The notes under the pieces: generated by a model
Database searches by the model: none
What the model was told of the DNA's origin: nothing
Seen by the model: only the letters and a program-made list of their open reading frames with translations
NCBI RefSeq assembly: GCF_037975245.1
Contig: NC_092576.1
Location: 3,479,001 to 3,543,000 of the forward strand
From: Apostichopus japonicus
Taxonomy: Eukaryota > Echinodermata > Holothuroidea > Aspidochirotida > Stichopodidae
Length of the DNA stretch: 64,000 bases
Reading direction: 5' to 3'
Shown here: positions 40,391 to 53,500 of the stretch, one piece after another
How the letters are laid out: the number at the start of each line of letters is the position of its first letter
Position numbering within the stretch: position 1 is the first letter of the stretch
Made by a program: the position numbers and the translations under genes

Positions 40391-41521
40391 TCAATTGGTT
40401 TGGGTATGAAATAGCTCCCAGCATTCTCCTGCTAACACACACGTAATGACCATCAGAGCACCGGTGACAGCTATCCAGTCTGCGATTTCTTTAAATAATA
40501 CAACTTGCACAACATACGATAGTGCAACGGAAAGGGTCAATGAAAGCCCTACAGATTTGGCATGTTGCGTTTCAAGGGCCTTACTAGCGAACATAAATTG
40601 TCCCACGCTAAACACAATGTAACCAATAGTAGCTAGTGCAGCCTCCCACGTGACTGGGAGTGACCAATCGGATTCAACTGTTGTCCATATTCCCGTCAGC
40701 ACCATTCCAGAAAATCCATGGACAGATGACAACAAGAAACAATGGAGTGAACAACGTTGCTGTAGTATGCGAACTAAGATAGGCCAGACAGATATAAAAA
40801 CTGCTGCTGTAAGCGAAAAAACAACTCCCAACTCTCTCTGATTGTAAATTATGTCCTCTCTTTGACCAAACAAAACAGATGGCTTGGTTACCAAAATGAC
40901 ACCAACACAGTCGAGAGACAATATGAGGAGTTGGAGTAGAGAGATTCTCTCGCCCAGGATGAAATGTCCAATCACGCCAACTAGCAAAATACTGCTTCCG
41001 AACAAGATAGCAGAAGAATCACCGATACCAATGTAATTGAGAGCCAAAAGACCGCAAGCGTAAGGTAGGGCACCTATGATAGAGCATGTCATATATAAAC
41101 AAAGATCTCCAGTAGTCAAAAGATTTGCTTTCTCCCACTCGATACACGGCGTTAAAAACACTAAGCCCAAACATCGCGTAAATGCTATCAAAGATGCTGA
41201 GGTAACCTTAAGAAGGGTCTTAGCAATGGTTGTCTCAACAGTCATAAGAATACCATACAATAAACTGTAAATGAGTCCAACGTTCAAGGTTAAGTTTTCC
41301 GTGAGGTTATCCATGACCGCTGATCTATTGAATCGAATGTTTATCAATGTGATTTGACTAATCATATATAGATTATTCAGTTTTATCGGGGAGTTTTCTG
41401 ACAACTCTCTGGTTATATTAAATATAGTATTGAAACTTTCGTTTTTTTCGATTATTAGCTGACAAAGTGACCTACCTTGTGTATTCTCTTCAACTATAGT
41501 TCTCAATATGACTACCAGCAT
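40391..41521 (-). CDS. SLC35G-like drug/metabolite transporter (EamA), intronless
   Basis: A single uninterrupted minus-strand frame of 376 codons. About ten hydrophobic helices form two EamA repeats: the first starts at LNVGLIYSLLYGIL and includes GALPYACGLLALNYIGIGD, the second starts at LGVVFSLTAAVFISVWPIL and ends with the ADWIAVTGALMVITCVL helix. This is the layout of the SLC35G group of the DMT superfamily, multi-pass membrane proteins of largely undefined substrate. The first 69 residues are polar, low in similarity to the family, and contain several Met codons; Met70 at 41314, just before DNLTENL, gives about 307 residues and is the more likely start if the upstream part is 5' leader. 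Lack of introns is common in this family and may reflect retroposition. No frame breaks. Confidence 0.85.
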   Translation of the reverse strand: MLVVILRTIVEENTQGRSLCQLIIEKNESFNTIFNITRELSENSPIKLNNLYMISQITLINIRFNRSAVMDNLTENLTLNVGLIYSLLYGILMTVETTIAKTLLKVTSASLIAFTRCLGLVFLTPCIEWEKANLLTTGDLCLYMTCSIIGALPYACGLLALNYIGIGDSSAILFGSSILLVGVIGHFILGERISLLQLLILSLDCVGVILVTKPSVLFGQREDIIYNQRELGVVFSLTAAVFISVWPILVRILQQRCSLHCFLLSSVHGFSGMVLTGIWTTVESDWSLPVTWEAALATIGYIVFSVGQFMFASKALETQHAKSVGLSLTLSVALSYVVQVVLFKEIADWIAVTGALMVITCVLAGECWELFHTQTN

Positions 41522-42089
41522 ATAGCGTTAGCTCGTTACTAATTCTCTTAACAAGGAATAGGCCTACCGTTCTCCGGTACTAGTTTTAGCACGACACGAG
41601 TCCAATGTTACTCCAGATATGAACGATGACAGATGTGTATTATGTATGGTTGGTTGTGTATAGTATGCCCTTACAGTAATGACGTGACGTGCTACGCCTA
41701 ATGATCACAATAGATCAGAATATTATAGACCAATCAGAGCCATCGTGTTGAAAAAAAAAATATGCTTTCAGAAAATATAGAAATTGTTTAGTGTGTTGGA
41801 AAAAAAAATCAGTTTTTGTGATTAAGATCATGTAATCGTTTGAAAGGCATCGTTGCTAATTTGTGTTGTGTAGCACCCACGTGATGATGTTTCAGTATGA
41901 AGACACACTTTTTACAACCTTTAAATTGATTTGGGATGCAGGGTTTGATTGTATTTAATAGTAAATCCCATATCAATGTAGGCCACTAGCTTATAGGCAA
42001 ACTTGCAATTAATTTCTTATGAAGTGAAATTTAAGACGATCAAGTTTGGCAGGACCTACGACCTTTATTCAAATACGTGCGATACGGTA

Positions 42090-43440
42090 AGCGAAACCGC
42101 TACACAAATACAACAGGATAAACGATTCAGCAAAACAAACCAAATACAAATTACAATCAGGCAATACATACCAGCTAAATATTAGACAGGATAAACGGTA
42201 CAACAATACACAAGGTACACAAGGTACACAAGAACAGGATACATAATACAACAACATAAACCCAATACATATATACATCAGGATAAATAATACAGCAAGA
42301 TAAACCAGCTAGATATGAGACAGGAAAAACGGTACAACACTACACACGATTCACAAGAACATGATAAATGATACAACAAGACAAACCTAATACATATATA
42401 CATCATGATAAATAATACAGCAAGACAAACCAGCTAAATATTAGACAGGATAAACGGTACAACACTACACACGATTCACAAGAACATGATAAATGATACA
42501 ACAAGACAAACCCAATACATATATACATCAGGATAAATAATACAGCAAGACAAACCAGCTAAATATTAGACAAGATAATCAGTATACATCAATACACATG
42601 ATACACAAGAACAGGATACATAATACAACAACATAAACCCAATACATATATACATCAGGATAAATAATACAGCAAGACAAAGCAACTAGATATGAGACAG
42701 GACAAACGGTACAACAATGCACAAGATACACAAGAGCTGGATAAATGATACAACAAGACAAATCAGCTAAACATTACACAAGATAAACAGTATACATCAA
42801 TACACATAGATACTCAAGAACAGGATACATAATACAACAACATAAACCCAATGCATATATACATCAGGATAAATAATACAGCAAGACAAACCAGCTAAAC
42901 ATTAGACAGGATAATCAGTATATGATACACAAGAACAGGATAAATGATACAACAAGACAAACCCAATACATATTTACATCAGGATAAATAATACAGCAAG
43001 ACAAACTAGTTAAATATCAGACAAGATAAACGGTATACATCAATATACATGATACACAAGAACAGGATACATAATACAACAACGTAAACCCAATACATAT
43101 ATACATCAGGATAAATAATACAGCAAGATAAACCAGCTAGATATGAGACAGGATAAACAGTATACATCAATACACATGATACACAAGAACAGGATACATA
43201 ATACAACAACATAAACCCAATACATATATACATCATGATAAATAATACAGCAAGACAAAGCAACTAGATATGAGACAGGACAAACGGTACAACAATGCAC
43301 AAGATACACAAGAGCAGGATAATTGATACAGCAAGACAAACCAGCTTAAAATTATACAGAATATGCAGTCCAGCAATACACAAGAACATGATAAATGCTA
43401 CAGCTACTTATGACAGAGGATATAGGATGAAGTAAGACAA
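42090..43440. repeat. about 125-130 bp tandem repeat, about 10 copies
   Basis: Units contain GGATAAATAATACAGCAAGA, ACAAACCAGCTAAATATTAG and CAATACATATATACATCAGG, with two sub-unit variants that alternate. Confidence 0.92.
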
Positions 43441-44627
43441 ACTCGCTACATATATCAGCAGAATTAATAATACATCAAGACACACAAGCTAAATATTAAA
43501 CGAGATAAACGGTACCGCAATACAAAATATAGACATGAACAGCATAAATGATACAGCCAGAACAACAGCTACTTAGGAAAGAGGATTTCGGGTAACGCAA
43601 GGTGGCAAACAAGCTACTTATGAAACATGATATAGGATAAAGCAAGACAAACCAGATACTTATGAAACACTTTAAATTATATAAATATACAAAAATTTGA
43701 TACATACTTTAACCACGGAGGTGCGTAACAAAAGTAAAATGGTTGTATATTATATCTGAATGATGTCAATAGCGCAAAATTAGAAGACGAATTTGAAACA
43801 TGAGTAAAACATCAAGGTCGGAGTAAGTGTTTCCTTTCTGGCGGCATACGTTTGCCTTTGTCTTTAATCGACCGACTTGTTTTTCCATCCAACACCATCC
43901 CATCCAACACCATAAAAAGGTTACAGGAAGTTATAGTGTTCATAATTATATAAACATACCATTTAACATGGATACGAAAGCCGATTATAAACGAAAGCTG
44001 TCACAGTAGTTGCAAATAGAAAACCTTTGGCCTTTGATGTCATTAACAGACTGAGTTGGCTAATATATTGTACCTACTACACTGTGCAGACCGATCATGT
44101 TTTAACCTTGGCTGATATTATTAAACAATCTGTGATTTGACAGTAACGACTACTTACAAATACTGATCAGTACCCGACTTGGAAGCAGGATTTACGTGGT
44201 GGATGTATACGGAATGCCTCAAAAATTTCCAAAACAAAATAAGCATCTCCAAAATAATATGAGCATGTCCAAATTAATATAAACATGTCGAAACTAATAA
44301 AAGTATGTCAAAAGGTGTGCTTTAAGTGATTATGATTTTTGTTTCTCATTTGAGTAATAACCCAGATCTCTCGAGCCTCGGCTATTAACGAAAAAAATCG
44401 AGAAGCCTATGAGGATAGGATGTTGTTTACAAACTACTTATTGGTCGAAAATAGACACACCTCTATTGATATTTTTTTTAATTACTTAGCACATTGCTCC
44501 AAAGACCCAATTACAAGTGACGATGCGGCTACAGGAGTGATTTTAGGGATCGAACAGTTACATCTAAAAGAATTTTTTTCTGGAATAGTTAAATTAATGG
44601 TTACGTCTGTCTGGCCAACAAGAGCTG
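43441..44627. other. intergenic, no gene seen
   Basis: Plus frames at 43827 and 44420 (60 and 70 codons) lack family features. Confidence 0.4.
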
Positions 44628-44690
44628 AATAGCTCAGTTGGTAAAGCACAGGGCTTAGAATCCTGAGGTCACTGCGTTGTGTTTTTTCTA
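44628..44690 (+). other. tRNA-like sequence, Leu(UAG)-like anticodon, 3' half degenerate
   Basis: An A-box word TAGCTCAGTTGG is followed by a five-pair anticodon stem CAGGG/TCCTG with loop CTTAGAA, reading anticodon TAG. The T arm and acceptor closure are not recognisable, so this is a tRNA pseudogene or SINE head rather than a working tRNA. Confidence 0.5.
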
Positions 44691-44854
44691 AGCAATTATG
44701 TTTTTCATTGTTTTCCGAGTTACAAATTAATCTATACCAAATTTTCTGCTTGAATGAATATCAGAATACCTGAAATTGCAGTTATCAAAAACCAATGTTA
44801 AGACGGGAAAAAATCTTCCATGTAATTTTTGGCAAATTGTGTGAATGTCAGATC

Positions 44855-46075
44855 TACACTCGTACATACCACCAATACTCTAAAACACTATAACATGTTA
44901 ATCTATACTCGAACATACGACCAATACTCTAAAACACTATACCGTGTTAATCTATACTCGTACATACTACCAATACTCTACAACACAAGACCATGTTAAT
45001 CTATACTCGTACATACGAACAATACTCTAAACATTATACCGTGTTAATCTATACTCGTACATACTACCAATACTATAAAACACTATACCATTTTAATCTA
45101 TACTCGTACATACGACCAATACTCTAAAACACAATAACATGTTAATCTATACTCGTACATACGACCAATACTCTAAAACACTATACCGTGTTAATCTATA
45201 CTCGTACATACTACCAATACTCTAAAACACAATAACATGTTAATCTATACTCGTACATACGACCATTACTCTAAAACACTATGATATGTTAATCTATTCT
45301 CGTACATACGACCAATACTCTAAAACACTATACCATGTTAATCTATACTCGTACATACGACCAATACTCTAAAACACTATACCATGGTTATCTATACTCT
45401 TACATACGACCAATACTCTAAAACACTATAACATGTTAATTTATACTCGTACATACGACCAATACACTAAAACACTATAACATGTTAATCTATACTCGTA
45501 TATACTACCAATACTCTAAAACACAATACCATATTAATCATACTCTTACATGTACGACCAATACTCTAAAACACTATACCATGTTAATCTATACTCGTAC
45601 ATACTACCAATACTCTAAAACACTATACCGTGTTAATATATACTCGTACATACGACCAGTACTCTAAAACACTAAACCATGTTAATCTATACTCGTACAT
45701 ATTACCAATACTCTAAAACACTATAACATGTTAATCTATACTCGTACAGACTACCAATACTCTAAAACACTATAACATGTTAATCAATACTCGTACATAC
45801 GACCAATGCTCTAAAACACTATAACATGTTAATCTATACTCGTACATGCGACCAATGCTCTAAAACACTACAACATGTTAACCTATACTTGTACATACTA
45901 CCAATACTCTAAAACACTATAACATGTTAATCTATACTCGTACATACGACCCATACTCTAAAACACTATAACATGTTAATATATACTCGTAATATACGAC
46001 CAATAGGCTACTCCTAAACACAATGCCATGTTAAGCTATACTCGTACATACTACCAATACTCTAAAACATCAAAT
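44855..46075. repeat. 49-bp minisatellite, about 24 copies
   Basis: Units contain TCTATACTCGTACATACGAC and CAATACTCTAAAACACTATA, separated by short ACATGTTAA blocks. Two alternating variants (CGACC, CTACC) suggest higher-order units. Confidence 0.95.
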
Positions 46076-46079
46076 ATAC

Positions 46080-47408
46080 AGTATGCAAATGCCAAACAGG
46101 TGACTCAACTGTGTTTGAATCATTTTCTCGTTTAAATAGATATCTTCACAAGACTTAGTCTCGTTTGGCTACCTGGAGGCATGCATATTGAAGGAGTGAT
46201 CTTTGAGATCATTTTTAGACCTGCATGTTTAGATGACTAGGAATGACGGTTGTTGGAATGATTCTATCTGATATGACTTTGCTGCTAGTGAGAAAGACAG
46301 AATCCAGTATATCCTGTGCGTTACGTCATGTACAGTAGGCCCAGCTTATTCATAGTTGCCGGTACTGATATGTTATCACATGCTTATCTAGCCACAATCA
46401 TTAATATCTCTACAGACTGCAGTACATACTTCATGTTATTGGGAAGAACTACCCAGCCATATAATTGTCACTCTTTATCACCAACACCACTGAAGCATTA
46501 CATCGTGGAATGTGAATAAAATACTTTCAGTATTGAAATGTTATCAATAGTGGTATTATTGCAGTGACTCTCTAGAATATTTTGGGGTAAACTCATGTCA
46601 TTTAATTTTATATTGACGATTGTACCCCACCCCCCCCCCCCCACCCCTCCCCCAATTGCACACCCTTATGGCGTTGCAGTATAAACCAGAGAGTCAAGTA
46701 GTTTAGTGATTCAATAATAAAGTGTTACTATTGTTACCAGCAGATATCGCACTAATGTACCAGACTGTTCTTGAATCCAGTAGTGTTGGATCTACTTTCC
46801 ACGGATGAAGTCTATCCAACTGTGTGGTTTGAGGCTATCGTGTTTACAATGTTTGCAAACTGTGGCCTTATAGTTGACCTTAATTGACCTTTGAACTCTA
46901 CCGAATTCAAAAGAGGTCTTGTATTCACCAAGGGGATCTACATCTTAAGTATTGCAATTGCAGTTCCTATGTCAACAAGGAGTCGATATCTGATCACCTT
47001 TGACCTCTTACAGTTTCAGCGTGGTTTTTCTTACTGACCAATTAGGGGGATTGACATATGACTACAGTATGAACTTTGTCATATAGATTACTGTGTAGAT
47101 CCCCTTGATGAGTAGACCAAACGCACTAAATGTGAGGGAGGTCAAAGGTGTGCACTTCACACATAATATTCTCATATATAATTTGGCAATGCATCATTAA
47201 ACCTGTTGGCTCTCTAGCTACGATGTGAGTAGCCAATTGCAAGAATTACCGCAGCCAAAGACCTTCTTTTCAGGATGTGTTGACAGGTTGGGAAGGTAGC
47301 AAATATAAGTGTAAAGTGAATTAATTTATGATAATTCTTTTCATAATATGTGTTGTGGCCAAAGAAATGAAGAAACTATCTCTTACTCCCCAATCTCTCC
47401 CTATACTG
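46080..47408. other. intergenic, no gene seen
   Basis: C run at about 46628. No exon recognised. Confidence 0.4.
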
Positions 47409-47430
47409 ATATATATATATATATATATGC

Positions 47431-47463
<33 letters not shown>

Positions 47464-47640
47464 ATATATAATCTCGGTAGTAGGTAATAGTTGCTAGGGA
47501 TTCTAGGTAATAATTGCTAGGAAATTTAGGTCATAGTTGCTAGGGAATCTAGGTAACAATTGCTAGGATATCTAGGTAACAGTTGCTAGGGAATCTAGTT
47601 AACATTTGCTATAGGGAATCTAAGATAATAGTTGATATTC
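47409..47640. repeat. (TA)n plus about 24-bp tandem repeat
   Basis: TA tract 47409-47467, then about seven copies of TAGTTGCTAGGGAATCTAGG variants. Confidence 0.85.
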
Positions 47641-47649
47641 CCTTTGACG

Positions 47650-50060
47650 GTCCCTAGCATCCAATGTACAAAGTTTGTTGTTCAATAAATACCAATCGAT
47701 CAGGGAGAACATTGCTCTAAACCGTTTGATCTAATTGACAGATCTTCGTCCTGTAAATGAAGTGACATTCGCCTATCCACGTTGCTGTTTATTAGGCCTA
47801 TATTAATATACACAGCAAGTTGTACACCAAAGGCTACCATACATTACTGTATACTGATAACTCATAACGTTTTACAACCTCTACTATATACTACTACATT
47901 AACAGTGTCATGACCGAACCATATAAAACTAGTAATAAAGACATTTTATGACGTCATTAAGATTCTGTATTCAATATTTAATATGTCATTGAGACTTCTC
48001 ACTCCAAAGGTTAGGTAGGGGACACAATGTGTTTTACAGCCAATTCAGGGCATACAACGACATACCTTCGCCAAGTACATGGCAGTATCAACACGTACCA
48101 CGTATGATTGTGTAACGGCCACTGGGTTTACCAAATATGGAAACTAGATACAAGAAGGCTTGAAAACTAAATCAGATTGCCGATCGATGTTGACGGTGGA
48201 TTAATCTGGAGTTCGAATAACTTATGACTATTTAATTTCTCAACATTTGTCTTAGTAATACTGTTACTGGCTTTATGAAGTAGGAATACTCCCAACGAGT
48301 GTTATTGTGCCAATAATGTGAATTCTATTTTTAATTTATATATTTCTTAAACCTTCGTTTAACTGACACTTCTTCGAAAATAATTTATAACTCTCAACGG
48401 TCTTTATACTTCATTTAGTGTAAGAAAATTTACTTCGGTCTATGTATAAACAAATTTCACCACTAACGATATAATTGCTCGGCGTCATTGGAAAGTTTGT
48501 ATCAAGAATCAGTATGTGCTATATATAATGAATTAGTTAATACAAAGAAACTACCAATGAACTACTAAATACTATACGCAAATGTAAACTAAGCAATACT
48601 TTGAATCAAGAACCAGTGTGTTTTGTATATATAATGAACAAGTTAATATAATAGCCGCCAATGAACTACAACTACGCAAATGTAAACTAAGCATATATTT
48701 GTTTGATACACCTTTTAACCTTTTCATATTACTCACTTACCATACCTGCAATACTAATAGTAACTCGAACAACTGTATTTGTATACAAACACGTATCATT
48801 GTCGAGCGTGGTAAAGGTCAAAGTTAGTGAGTAAGTTCGTATTCGACATGTTGTTTATGTTCAATGGAGGGGTCTTTGTTACTGCAACCCTTTTGAAGTG
48901 ATTTCGGTCAGGAAGAAGTAAGTTGGACGTTTGGTCATTTAACATAGACCAAAGCTGTATGGGCTCTATTGTGTAATATGAATTAATTAACAGTACTCTA
49001 GCTGGCATACGCCTGCAATATAAACGAAGAAATTATGACTAAACCATCAAAACCAAGCTGTCAATCACGAATCGCGCCTGTTTCGGACGTGAGAGAGAAT
49101 ACACAGAGTCCTGAACACTGATGGTCAAATTTAACAAATTGTATACTAGCCTAGTTAGCGAAATTTTACGAACATACGGACTACGGTGATTTGCACCGAA
49201 GCGATTAATCTAACGAATACATGTAGGTCTATAGTATATCATAGAAAATGTAACAACCTCCGGTCTATTAACAAGTGCTGGGTCGATTTCCTGGCCCTGG
49301 TTTATCATCATCGAAACACGTAGTATATGTCATACACGGCCATAGTGTATACTCCCATGCCACAATAATAATGTTACAAGTGCCTATGTTGCAAGAGCTG
49401 AACTAGTACAGATAACGCCGAGTCGTTGCGGATAAATACGGTTAACATTTGTTGCTTGCAACTTTGTTGCAGGATGTGGTTAATTCAAATGCGTTCAAAT
49501 GTTACCTGTTTTGTTCAATTCGATAATAACGAACCAAAGTAGAGATCGACTGTACATATGTTGTTTTGAAGAAGTATGCTACTCAAGGAAATCTAATTTA
49601 TTTACGTGTGCAGATTAACAATTAACTGTTCGTCGCGACAATTCTTTGTAAATCTGAGTCTGTAAATCTGAACTTTCTCCTGCGTAGCTAACCTGTGAAT
49701 TTGAGATTGCTATGAAGACTGTAGGTTCAGCTGGCATTCGCCAGCCAGCCATGTAGATGATGGAGTGGGCTAGTGATCTCAATATTTCAAGCGCGCATGC
49801 GCACAACAATAATAATTCAATGGACTCTTTCTTTTAGTGCAGTAGTACTAACAAACCGACCTTCATACTTTACCCGCTGAACCGCATCGACGACGCTGAA
49901 CTATAACCAAACAGAGCGATAAGGGAAACTGAAAGAACACTGGTAGGACATGAATTTGATATAAGGGTTTAGCATCGTGTTAAACGTTAGCATACTCATT
50001 CTTCAACCACAAACCATAGATTGACTTTATCAACTTTATCAAGCTGCTGCTGAGTTAATA
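47650..50060. other. upstream region of the ZIP gene
   Basis: A diverged direct repeat (AACTACCAATGAACTAC and similar, 48500-48700) is the only structure seen. The ZIP promoter must lie near its right end but I see no firm core element. Confidence 0.4.
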
Positions 50061-50068
50061 AAGTCGAC

Positions 50069-50394
50069 ATGATGCATAGCATTACTTTAGTTGCCTTGGG
50101 TACTATCATGTTCTTTGTATCATGCAATGCCTCGGACACTCAAGACGGCCTTCATGACCACCATGCCTCGAATGAAGACCACCACCACCACCACGAAGAG
50201 CCGATTGCAGTGACTAAGCTCGTCGTCCTCAAGGACCAAATATCTCACATAGGCCATCACGATGGAACACTAACACTGACCTACACAGAAGTGACCAACG
50301 CAGTTGAAATTCTTCTTGAGAGATTCCAGTGTGCCAGCCGTATATCTAATGCTGACTCTAACAGTTGTGTACAGGTAATATTCTACTACCTTAA

Positions 50395-50432
<38 letters not shown>

Positions 50433-50521
50433 ATTTATTTATAATTAAAAACGAAATTATATATCTATTATATATATTTATATATATCATATAATTATAT
50501 ATATATATACATATATATATA

Positions 50522-50557
<36 letters not shown>

Positions 50558-53500
50558 CGCACCGCTGTTGTGTAACAAGTTACCATCAGAAATACGAAGC
50601 CTTACCTCTATCAGCACTTTCAAATCACGAGACGTTTTATTTCAAACAAACCTATTGTTAAGTGTATTCAATTGAATTTTTGCGCATTGAACCCTGGGAT
50701 GTTGCGCTATATAACCACCGGTAAACAATAATAATATATATATTGCGGGGATAATATATAGTCTGACCTATCTCATAGACTATATATCATTGCTTCACGA
50801 ACTAACAGGTGACGTTACCAATGTATTGCGTCAAGTCTTTTACGATATGCCATTAGTTTTCACGGCTGCAGTTTAAAGTCATTGCATTCTGTTTGAGATG
50901 ACACTATATATAACTTGCTTTTATCGTTCCAATTTGTCAAATATGAGTGTATATTCTTAAATTGTGATAATTGGTCTCTGTGAGACATTACATTATTACT
51001 TGTGCAATGCATTATTAGCTGCAGATAAGTACTAGACAATAAGTTAAAGGTATTTTTTATTAATTAACATTCAATAACGTGAACTTTCGTCCCATACAAA
51101 TCATTTGTGCCATTTGATAAGCTGGAGGGCCAATTGAATTTTAAACTGGGTAGTCCTGCTGGCTAGTTGCCTAACAAGTTAAGTGCAAACGTAAGAAATT
51201 TAGATTTTCTTTCATCTTTCTACCATTTTGTGTCTTTGCTGACGGCCATAGAGACTTTTAACATGAATAGCGATATTTTTTTCCACGAAGTGTGGCACAT
51301 TATTAAGCGATATCTCCAGATCGAGATAAAATTATTGTAGTTGTATGGCCCAAATGATCTACATATAATATCTGGTGTGAGGAGGGGAGGGGTCGAGGGG
51401 TAAACCTGCAAATGGGACTGCACACATGATTAAGCAGGGTTAGTAATAATCAAGCCTTATGTGATATTTCCCTAAACCGTGAAAATTCCCATATAAGACC
51501 TTAAACTCTGAAGCAGTTTCCACTAGCTTTTTGACCATGTCTTAGTCTCGAAACCTCATATTAAAGTCTCTATGTGTGTTTGCAAAATTTTAACTTCGAC
51601 CTTTCGAACTTACTGCCCTAAAAGCTCAGTGAAAATGACACCGTTCTGTGCAGTTTTCATATTAATAATCATTATTTTTATTGAGTTATCTGTCGCTCAA
51701 CATTTTGAGCTGAATAAAATTCGCCAGAATTTTTAACGAGTCCGATGGTTCTACAAACTTCAATCAAACTTTGCAAGCCCCGCCCAACAGATCACATCTC
51801 TCTGTTTTGTTTATACGACCGTTAGGCTAGGCTTACGTTCACTTTCTTGGCTAGCCTATGTTAGGTCAATTCTCTTGAATGGTAGCTTTTTCGGTATTAC
51901 CGATGTAGCTTGCGAATTGTGTCATTCCCTTCCATTGCAATGTATAAATAGGTGTTCTCAGATGTTTCCTCCGTAAAAGTGGGTTTAAAAAGTGGACGAT
52001 ACGAGTACATATATAAGTTTCATTTGTGTAATGAACATGCTGATATGGGCGGTCGCATGCAGTGATTTTACGGTAAATCGTTCACGCCATAAGGGCAACA
52101 GAAAATAAAACTCTTTCTTTCGCTTGCGACAGCTTTGCTCCATTAAATCCACCTGGTCAGAGTGCATTTAGGATGAGAAATATTGAATCTGCTTCGTAAG
52201 TTTGTTTTCCGAAATTCATCAGCAAACACGTATTGAGGCTTTAAGTAAAATCCTGGTGTAATAGAAAGGGCGAAATGGGAACCCATTTCTCAATTAAAAA
52301 ATATGGCACGTGTTAAGTAGGACTATAATTGTTAATGTTATTATTGTAGGTTATAAAACTGTTATAAAATATACTGAAAATGTTTTAAAACTAAACTGCT
52401 TATTAGGAGAAACTGATCAGTACCATAATAAAAGTACCATCACAAACACCAAACTGGGAATTGTGTCAAACCAGAGTATTGAAACAACTCCCGACTGAGT
52501 GAGACAACTCACTTGGTGAAGTGAGACACCTCCCGACAATACGGATCCACAATACCAAAGGTCAGCATTTCATTGCTTTCTCAACACAAAGCATTAGAGA
52601 ATTAAATAACTTCTGACACTTTTCAAGCAGTGCGTAGGCTATCTGGAAAAATATTTCAGTCCTGCCACAGTTTTCAAAGCAACGCTTGTCAGGACTGATG
52701 AATCTCGCTTTTCTTAAACTACCTGAATGGTACAATTAACATACCTTTCTCAGATTATACTAATGTGGTAGAGATTTGAGGGGTTGGGTAATGTATATAG
52801 AACATTTTGAGTTCCTTTAGGAGGTCTTTTTGCAGACAGGACAATGTTTTATGTGGATGGGGCAGCCAAAAGGATTAGTTATATCCCGCCAATATTTATG
52901 TTATAATATTTGCCACAGTATCAAGACGATAAAGAAAGAGATATGTATACTGTTGTGCCTAAATCCTTTTCAACATACAAGGTGCAATGAGGTGAATTAA
53001 CTGTGAGAAGTAGGCCAATATGTGGTAGAGAATCAAAAATCTTGTAACAACAATTTTCTAAAACATTATTATAAAAGCGGACAGGTATATGATACTTACA
53101 ATGTTTTATTCTGGTGAACTAAAATCGAGACATCTTTCCTAATATGTGCAAATATATTGCTTATCATAAGGATGCTTTCCAACTTTGACAAGATGGGGGA
53201 GAGAGGGGAATATTTTACCATACAAAATTATCCGCATTTGGGGGGTGAGGGGAGGGGTTAAAGAGAATAATATAATGAACATATCCATAGCATTGTTATA
53301 ATACGAACACAGGAATTCTTCACCTGGGACGAAATCTCTAATCCAGGGACGCAAAACCGTTAACTTGCTTTTATGGAAACAAACCCCAAGTACACACACT
53401 CAGATCTAGGTCTAAACAAAGTATAACAAACACTTTTTGGAATGAATATCTTTTTTTTTCTCTTTCCTTTCACAAAACCACAACTTCTCCAAAGAACCGA

